Shown here: piece by piece, positions 18,011 through 24,116 of the stretch
Numbering within the stretch: position 1 is the stretch's first letter
Layout of the letters: every line of letters begins with the position of its first letter
Made by a program: the position numbers and the translations under genes
NCBI GenBank assembly: GCA_036244855.1
Contig: BQKZ01002483.1
Span: 69,340-93,455, forward strand
Direction: 5' to 3'
DNA length: 24,116 nucleotides
DNA from: Temnopleurus reevesii
Taxonomy: Eukaryota > Echinodermata > Echinoidea > Temnopleuroida > Temnopleuridae
The notes under the pieces: model-generated
Told to the model about the DNA's origin: nothing
Seen by the model: only the letters and a program-made list of their open reading frames with translations
Databases searched by the model: none

Positions 18011-18472
18011 AAAGAATCTGGGAAAATTTATATTGCAGTATAGTATATTGAAATGAAATAGAAATTTTAAAAATATGAAACAAAAAAGGGTAGGAGACAG
18101 AAGCAACCTGACAAACATTCTGCTATAGTCTGAAAATTATTTAGTAAAACTTTACCTTGTTAGTAACATACTATTGATGGATACATTTCTAATTGAGGAT
18201 GATACTTGGGTAACTTTTGTTTATAATTGGTCTTGTCGGTAAAGAGAAAACAACAAATATATGTCTAGATGTCTTTACACTTTTTTTTACAAACATTTGT
18301 GTTGACAGCATGCTTTCAATCCCCCTTAATTGTTGGACAAAATTATACCCAACATTGGGCAATATGCTGTCCACGCAAAAATGCTTAATTATTCCATAAC
18401 TTGGACACATTTTTAGCAAAAGTTATGTGTACAGTTTTACATAGTGCGAGTAAATTTTCCCAGGTTCTTAGA
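18011..18472. repeat. Inverted-repeat element with nested inner hairpin
   Basis: AAGAATCTGGGAAAATTTA (18012-18030) is mirrored by TAAATTTTCCCAGGTTCTT (18451-18469) with one mismatch, and weaker pairing continues inward. Around the centre, TGTTGACAGCATG (near 18300) is mirrored by ATGCTGTCCACGCA (near 18364-18377). The two opposite-strand frames at 18189-18419 and 18217-18399 both translate to CVDS-containing peptides because of this inner inverted repeat; they are not genes. Confidence 0.5.
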
Positions 18473-18669
18473 TATATTTATGCTAGTGCAGCTGTACAAT
18501 TTACCCTGATACAGAGACAAAACTCAACAAAGTTATCGAGAAGATGAGAGTTCGAGCGTCGAAGGATATATGTCACAATCGATGTAACTAAGGATGTTTT
18601 CATTCATGTTGCAACACGACTAATGATGACGCTATGTCTGGCAAGGTTGATTGAAGTATTCCCTAGACG

Positions 18670-18720
18670 GGCATTTCCTGAGAGTTTCTGAAGTCGATTG
18701 CTAGCAGGGGAGGAAATGCC
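18670..18720. repeat. Stem-loop with 10-bp perfect stem
   Basis: GGCATTTCCT (18670-18679) pairs with AGGAAATGCC (18711-18720) across a 31-nt loop. Function is unknown. Confidence 0.6.
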
Positions 18721-18734
18721 TTCTCCATGCACAC

Positions 18735-18830
18735 GACACCGAGGAAGGGGAGTGTGAGCAACGGGCGGGTAATTAGAGGGAGCTATAGGGGAGCTGTGGC
18801 GAGGGAGAGAGAGGGGGGGGGGTTGATTAA
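18735..18830 (+). repeat. G-rich tract with quadruplex potential
   Basis: GGAAGGGGAG, ACGGGCGGG, AGAGGGAG, ATAGGGGAG, CGAGGGAG and a G10 run follow one another on the plus strand, giving at least four G3+ runs with loops of about 7-11 nt. This is a weak to moderate G-quadruplex candidate. Confidence 0.4.
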
Positions 18831-18914
18831 CCTGTCATGCGATTGTTTATTCAAGTTCACCTACTTTTTTTAAACAGCCAGGACAGATATGTTCCCATGC
18901 CAAAATAAAAATAA

Positions 18915-19082
18915 CATGATATACTGGTAAACTATTTCCACAAAATAAAGCGGGCATGGACAAAAGAGCGGTACGCAGCGTATTTAATGTGTTGACACAA
19001 CAGTCACAAGCCCGTTCCGAACATTACAAAGGAGCACTCAATTCGCTTTCGACTTCATTTTATGGAAATACATTTCATCGTG
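18915..19082. mobile_element. Inverted-repeat (MITE-like) element, copy B
   Basis: The left side holds CTATTTCCACAAAATAAAG and the right side CTTCATTTTATGGAAATA, then CATCGTG at the end. The arms are thus more clearly inverted than in copy A (373-553). The interior aligns with copy A through ACAAAAGAGCGGTACGCAGC, GACACAACAG and CATTACAAAGGAGCA. No coding capacity is present. Confidence 0.65.
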
Positions 19083-20495
19083 TTTAATCAACAACAAAAA
19101 TGAAAGTAACATCCATAAAATAGCTAACAAAGTTAAGTTAAAACAAAACCTGATGAATATTGGAAATTGACATGGTGCACTCTCTTGGAAAGCAGTCATT
19201 TTAAGTAGATATATCACAAAATAAGCGGTGCAAAAGAAATTGCCTGAAAAAAGTGATTATGTTACATCGTAAAAAGGAGGAATCAGCTGATAAATATATA
19301 AACATTGTATTATTGGAACCAATTATCAAACCAATTTCGGCAGGTCAAGTTTTCAAAATGCAGACTGAAAACAAATTCATACGATAGGACTCAAAAAGAA
19401 TATCGAAAGTAACCAATTGGTAAATCAAATTGTTTTGTTAACTAAATATTCAATTTTACTCAATATGAAAAGAGGAGAGGATTCAATGAATTCAACAGAT
19501 TATTCATAATTTGAAACAAAACGATGGAATGAGAAGTAGGATGAGGGGCTTTAAACAGAAACAACTGTTTCGCAAATACCGTAGACGAGATCGACCGATA
19601 TACTATATACCCAGTTAATATCATTTTTCATTTTATTTTTCATTTTATTTTTCTATGATTTGATTCCTTCTTAATATCCTCAGGATCTGTACGTGGTTTT
19701 TAGAATATTGTAATCAAATATAAATTCAAATATTTGGAAAAAGCAGATGTGAACTTAATAGTTCATCTTTTTGTATGGGTCATGGATTATAATGATATTG
19801 TCATTGTACGTGATTGCTTGTAAATACCTCTACGGTAATTGCTATTGTATTTCTTTCATGTATTCAAGCCTAATTTTCTTGTATGAATTGAAGAGTGTTG
19901 ATTTAAAGAAAAGGTATAAAAAGGGTAAACAAAATGGTCATTTTCGTGAGATATCGCCTCAACCTAAGCATCCAGATCGAAAGTATATCTGAAATTTAGA
20001 CAAAATCATGATTTTTATTAGTGAACTATATGTCAGATTTGCAAATTTCCCAAGTTGTTGTTCTCATTGTTATCAATTCACTGATAACGCGTCAATGTCT
20101 CGAACTCTCCTGAATTATCCTTAATTGAAAAAAAGGAAAACTAAGAGTATCTATAAATACGGGATGTGAAAATCAAGTAACGACCTTGATTTATGTCATG
20201 GATACATCTCAAATTAATCAGGAAATGCTTTAACCTTGCCTGCCCATCTGGACATTTTATTATCATTTCTGTGAAATATATACGTCGCCTGTCTAAAAAC
20301 CGGGCAGTGTCTACTTATTCATTTAATTCATCATGGTGGATTTACAATATGTTTGGAGGATCCAAGTTTTTTTTTCACAAGGGGTGGATCTTGAGAGCGG
20401 CCGAAGCCCGAATTAGCTGGTTAGGTATGGTAAAAATATATGTATATATACGGGAGAAGATCTGTGCTCTCCGGGACATAGCGAGTTCTTTGCGA
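19083..20495. other. Long AT-rich stretch, nothing recognised
   Basis: A short period-12 TTTTCATTTTAT run lies at about 19623-19655. Open frames such as 20193-20585 (130 codons) are rich in I, L, F and S and lack recognisable motifs. I see no exon-like composition. Confidence 0.4.
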
Positions 20496-20499
20496 ATTC

Positions 20500-20580
20500 T
20501 AATGCTAATAATAATGATGATAATAATAGTAATAATATCGGCATTTACACAGCGCTCTTACAGAAATATGTATCGCAGTG
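20500..20580. repeat. (TAA)n microsatellite joined to a GGCATTTA repeat
   Basis: An imperfect AAT/GAT microsatellite (20500-20537) leads into CGGCATTTACACAGCGCTCT. This recalls a dispersed unit with GGCATTTATATAGCGC next to (TAA)n that I associate with marine invertebrate and fish genomes. The family name is not known to me. Confidence 0.4.
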
Positions 20581-20592
20581 CTTAACAGCACA

Positions 20593-21526
20593 CACTAAAA
20601 AATTAGGGTACAACTTTGCACCCCTTGGGGTACAATCCCATGTAACACCGGGTGAACCCTATGGGGTACAAGTTTAAACCCTAAATGTGAGGTGCAATTT
20701 TGTACCCCAACCAAGGGTACAAGTTTGTACCCTATTGGAACACATTTGTACCCTAGGGATGCAAAATTGTACCGTTAGGGTACAAAATGAGATCTTTGGC
20801 GTTTGACAAAAAAGGAAAGGAAAGGATGTAGTTTAGAGGCGTGTATAATTCAATTCTGAATATTTACGCCAGAAGAAGAGAGAAAGAGGGTCGCCATCTT
20901 AACGTCTCCACCCGAAAGACGGTATCCGACCTGGTTTCGAACCCACAGGTAGGAACGAACCCAAGTCTATATGACTGTCCCGAACAGATGGATTTCAGGT
21001 GCACGCCACAGCGCCTCAGTCAAGCGCCTCAGTCAATATCGACCCTCGATACCGACCCTCTTTGTTCGTGAAATAGTGCCACCTGATTGGTCAGCCACTG
21101 TCGCCTCGCTCGCTTGCCATTGGTTAAGACGTGTTCCTTTTCTAGTCTGCTATTTATAAACTTTATTCAAAACATCGATGTATTAATGTTTTTTTTTCTT
21201 CCGAATCTTGTAAGGATCAACGGAATAAAAAAAAACATAGTAATAAATTAAATCTATTACCATGATTACGTATGAAATAGAGTTCCTAAAGGTAAAATAA
21301 GAACAAAATCAGCATTCATTTCCGATCACGTATAGAGAGTGGGGTCTGCATTCTGCACTAGTTTCAAATCGGGAGGGTACAACGTTGTACCCTTCGTACC
21401 AGCTTTCTTCACATGGGATTAATTTTGAACCTCATAGGGTATAATGAGGATGCCGGCGGGATGCCGGGGTTCAAATTAGTGACTTTGCGTGATTTTGGAC
21501 CCTAACTGTACCCTAATTTCTTAGTG
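20593..21526. mobile_element. CACTA (EnSpm)-type non-autonomous element
   Basis: The left end reads CACTAAAAAATTAGGGTACA and the right end TGTACCCTAATTTCTTAGTG, giving inverted ends of about 20 bp with one mismatch that begin with CACTA. Subterminal regions are packed with short GGGTACAA/TTGTACCC repeats in both directions. About nine lie in 20600-20790 and four in 21370-21515, including a 20-bp perfect palindrome at 21374-21393. Inverted CACTA ends plus subterminal repeats are the hallmark of EnSpm/CACTA elements. No transposase is present. A 2-3 bp target duplication is not evident. The inner 20815-21360 holds unrelated sequence. Confidence 0.6.
21081..21160 (+). promoter_or_regulatory. Possible NF-Y/TATA promoter-like cluster inside the CACTA element
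   Basis: CTGATTGGTCAG (core ATTGG at 21086-21090) fits the full NF-Y consensus. A second ATTGGTTAA core lies at 21119-21123, 33 bp on, about three helical turns. TATTTATAAA follows at 21151-21160. The order CCAAT, CCAAT, TATA is promoter-like. No transcript is evident downstream. Confidence 0.3.
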
Positions 21527-22120
21527 TGCTCCCGGACGTCCCCTTGATCCGCCACTTTTGATGTTGGGTGCACCCAAATCACACCGGATCTATAACTAAC
21601 CAGGTTTCTTGGACCTTACTCTAATTCATTTTTACGCCAGAAGCAACAATATTGCAATAATATGGTGCAACATTCATATAAAAAATGCGGGCATGTTTAC
21701 AAAATATTAAAAAATTATAGGTATCGTATGTTGACATTTTTTAACAACATAAATAATCCACTTCCGTCCGTTTTTAATATATCTGTAAATTTTAATACAT
21801 CAATATTTATAACGACTGTTCTGCCACATATCTATGGATTCTACTGATTATTTTGTGAAGACTACGGATATGTCTAGATGAATGGGACTCTCGTACAAGT
21901 TTGGTGAAAATTCATTCAAATTTTACTGTATATTTTTTTTTCAACCGACAAACATGTTCATACAATGTTCGTGTTTGAAAATATATTCTGGCTGTTCTGT
22001 TGGATTAACTTTTTCATAAAGTAGTGTAGATGGCCAATCTTAAAAAAAAAAGGTCTAACACAAAATAATTTTTTTAACAAACGCAGAAATATTTGGTGAG
22101 TAGAAAACAAAAACAAGTTT
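21527..22120. other. Mostly anonymous DNA with a short dispersed-repeat fragment
   Basis: On the minus strand 21539-21557 reads GTGGCGGATCAAGGGGACG, a phrase typical of dispersed repeat ends. It abuts the CACTA element, which may have inserted into it. The rest is AT-rich with no supported gene. Confidence 0.35.
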
Positions 22121-22490
22121 GAAGAAAATCGGACAAATAATGGAAAAAAAAAGGTTACGAATTTTTAATGATTTAAAAAAGAAATGGGCAAAATCAGTGA
22201 AAATCTTCAGCAATCTTATGACGCGATATGATACAAAATTAATTCTTTCTACAGAAAGATACAATGTGTATATTAATGTTTACATGCAAATAGGAAATCT
22301 ACTTCATGAAGATATCATAGTCTATTGTTAAAGTTATGAGGCAATCATATGTTGGGGTAAGAGACAATATTTTGTAACATTGATATGAACATAACAAATG
22401 GTCAGTTGTGCACCTTGGACGTCATTAGTTGCCAATGTGTCTAAATATTTAAATGTTCATAACTTTCTCATTAGTTATCTGATCTTTTTT
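22121..22490. repeat. Degenerate inverted repeat, probable old MITE interior
   Basis: The left arm 22121-22166 (AAAATCGGACAAATAATGG then GGTTACGAATTTTT) is mirrored, with many changes, at 22451-22490 (AAATGTTCATAACTTTCTC then TTATCTGATCTTTT). The wording resembles the arms of the TTAA elements at 16826 and 23459, so this may be a decayed relative. Outer termini are not identifiable. Confidence 0.4.
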
Positions 22491-23000
22491 ATTTTGTGGA
22501 GGGGTCGTTCTGCTCATCTGACTTCTATATCTTTTGCTCTTGTTGAACAAATAATGTTTCGAGGTAGACTCTTCTTTTAAGTGTGTCTATGAAAAGCACA
22601 TTAGAATTATTTTGTCGTGGACACGAAATGTTTAGTTTCTTGTTTGAGTCAATAACGATGTGTTTTGATCTATCCCCCCCCCCCCTCCGCTCCCTTATAC
22701 GGGAGAGGCAATCCTTGAATGCGGATATGACTAGATTAACATAAGGGGGAAGGTCGACCATATGGTTCACAATGTGGTAAAGAATATTTCCTGTTTTCTC
22801 TAAAGTAGCGTCCCCAACTGAACGTTGTCATGGAGACGGTTAGCGGAGTTTAGTCTGTATTTTGGTGTGGTAAAAAGTTGAATACTGGTTATCATCATGA
22901 TCATGATTATTATTACATTATGTTTTTGTTGTTAATTTCCATAATGTTGGAGTGAAGGTTAATTTTTACCATAGATGTTTTGCAAGGGCACCAGAAATCG
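22491..23000. other. Anonymous DNA with a C run
   Basis: A C run lies at about 22674-22685. No gene is supported. ATCATCATGATCATGATTAT near 22891 is simple sequence. Confidence 0.4.
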
Positions 23001-23162
23001 TATTACAGACATTGTGTAACATTGAGGTTGGGAAATTCCACAAAATTATAGAATCAAATATCTACGTCAATTTGTATTACCTAGAGATTAATAATTTCTT
23101 GGTATTACAGACAACGTGTAACATTGAGTTTGGAAAATTCCACAAAATTAATAGCCTCAATC
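23001..23162 (+). repeat. 102-bp tandem duplication
   Basis: TATTACAGACATTGTGTAAC at 23001 recurs as TATTACAGACAACGTGTAAC at 23103. Both are followed by ATTGAG, then GTTGGGAAATTCCACAAAA or TTTGGAAAATTCCACAAAA. The 102-bp step is 34 codons, so the open frame 22952-23191 shows two similar peptides (VLQTLCNIEV / VLQTTCNIEF). Only a few dozen bases can be compared and changes are not clearly silent, so coding is doubtful. Confidence 0.75.
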
Positions 23163-23252
23163 ATCTTCATGTATTAATAATATTCATTTAGATGAAAAAC
23201 TGAGAAAGCAAAAACCAGAAACAGTAATGTATGTGCTACCAGAGGAAATTAA

Positions 23253-23325
23253 CGTCACGGGTGGTATTTGAATCTACGACCTTCGGGTTGAAAGACGGGA
23301 GTCAGAACCACTACACCACAACGTC
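23253..23325 (-). repeat. tRNA-derived SINE head or tRNA pseudogene
   Basis: On the minus strand an A-box-like TGGTGTAGTGG (23318-23308) and a B-box-like GATTCAAATACC (23274-23263) are 44 bp apart start to start, the spacing of a true tRNA. CTTTCAA sits in the anticodon-loop region and recalls tRNA-Glu. The acceptor stem pairs at only about five of seven positions and the anticodon stem does not pair, so a functional tRNA is excluded. A tRNA-derived SINE fragment is the best reading. Confidence 0.55.
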
Positions 23326-23458
23326 TCAATGATACAATAATAAATACTCATTTCAAAGCACTCAAAGGATTTTTAAGCGTATAGCCTCCTGGCATAGTTG
23401 AGCATGCCATTAAAAAAAAACATCGTTGAAATTTCTTCGTCTACTGGTGTAGAATTAA

Positions 23459-24005
23459 AAGGGTGACCTGGGCCAGTAAAATCTTGCTTTTATCATAAGC
23501 AGATAAATCAGACGAACAGATAAGAAAAAAGAGAATTGAAGTAGATCGGACTATAAAAAAGAGAAAGTTATGAACATTCTAATTAATATAACTCAACGAT
23601 GATTTTCATGCAAATTGGCCAAATATTGGTCACGTGATATGACGTATGTCATGCACTTTACTGCCAGTAGTTTATCATGTCTTAGTGTTTTAAAACCCCT
23701 CTTTATTCAAACCTTTAACGCAAAGAAAACAAATACTTTTAGTTAATAAATAGATGGGTGCAGGTAGATTCATTGATTTAACTTCTTGGATATTGTCAAA
23801 AATATGCATTTATTGGTTTAAATAGATTCTGAAAAAAACGATATGCTATAATAAGATACCAGTCAAGTGATGCGTGCCATACGTCATAACACATGACCAA
23901 ATTTTGCCAATCTACATGAAAATAACTGATCGATTATATAATAGAAATATTGATAACTTTGCTATCTATACAATCAACCCGCAACACTCGCCAATTCGCA
24001 CCCAT
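23459..24005. mobile_element. TTAA-flanked inverted-repeat element (547 bp)
   Basis: TTAA at 23455-23458 precedes AAGGGTGACCTGGGCCAGT, and the right end finishes CTCGCCAATTCGCACCCAT before TTAA at 24006-24009. Inner arms are stronger: AAAGTTATGAAC...GATTTTCATGCAAATTGG, then GGTCACGTGATATGACGTATG at 23564-23650 are mirrored at 23880-23960 (CATACGTCATAACACATGACC, GATAACTTT). The interior has no ORF. TTAA flanks again suggest a Kolobok- or piggyBac-type MITE, distinct from the AGGGGAAC family. It lies close to the window end but is complete. Confidence 0.65.
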
Positions 24006-24009
24006 TTAA

Positions 24010-24116
24010 CGGGCACGTATTCACGAAACAGACGACCATGAATAGCAAATTAGGCAATGCACCCTTGTGTTCGATCCCTTATTATTCCGTCGCATATATA
24101 TAAAACCTTTGTAACA
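24010..24116. other. Window end, nothing recognised
   Basis: No feature is visible. TATATATATA near 24095 is simple sequence. Confidence 0.4.

Noticed and set aside
18669..18679. GGGCATTTCC as an NF-kappaB site
   Set aside because: The fourth base is C where a purine is required; it is better read as one arm of a stem-loop.
20193..20585. 130-codon plus-strand frame
   Set aside because: Residue content is what AT-rich noncoding DNA gives, and its end runs through the (TAA)n microsatellite.
20933..20990. B-box-like GGTTCGAAACC on the minus strand
   Set aside because: No A box lies at the required distance upstream, so it is not a tRNA and only weakly a SINE.

Overview
This window looks like eukaryotic, probably marine invertebrate DNA. 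It is AT-rich and carries only short, unconvincing ORFs. It contains many decayed inverted-repeat transposons, tandem arrays, microsatellites and G/C homopolymers. There are no ribosome-binding-site/operon structures, no long bacterial-type genes and no CRISPR array. Several repeat styles (TTAA-flanked elements starting AAAGGGGAACTTCACCC, boxes of CGCTCGCTACGCTCGCTCGT, a tRNA-Glu-like SINE head, (TAA)n next to GGCATTTA) recall echinoderm genomes such as sea urchins. That assignment is from memory of sequence style, not from a search, and is only moderately likely.

Layout. 1-1751: mostly anonymous AT-rich DNA with one 181-bp inverted-repeat element; a second copy lies near 18.9 kb. 1752-3565: a segment bounded by single Ns that holds a CpG-box satellite and a (TA)n tract. 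3629-4115: a TTAA-flanked inverted-repeat element. 4180-6300: a tandem array of about 200-bp units, interrupted by a second N-bounded segment (4908-6007) with G/C homopolymers. 7036-12143: a 5.1-kb foldback structure. Its two arms are inverted, diverged arrays of about 360-bp higher-order units dense in AGGTCA nuclear-receptor half-sites, and its interior carries a palindromic 53-bp array and a hairpin MITE. 12.2-13.95 kb: a pogo-like end, a long hairpin, a 24-bp palindrome, a CTCF-like motif and a 327-bp element that could fold as a three-way junction. 14208-14625 and 16826-17327: two copies of one TTAA/AGGGG (Kolobok/T2-like) element. 20593-21526: a CACTA-type non-autonomous element. 23459-24005: a fourth TTAA-flanked element.

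Genes. The only protein-coding candidate I can support is a 51-codon 5' exon at 16048-16200 (+). It has an upstream in-frame stop, A at -3 of the start codon, coding-like composition, and ends at a good GTACGT splice donor. I do not recognise the protein and see no second exon. The rest is best read as intergenic or intronic repeat territory. The four TTAA-flanked elements and the foldback are the main structural story, and two places look like assembly insertions and should be checked before any biology is built on them.
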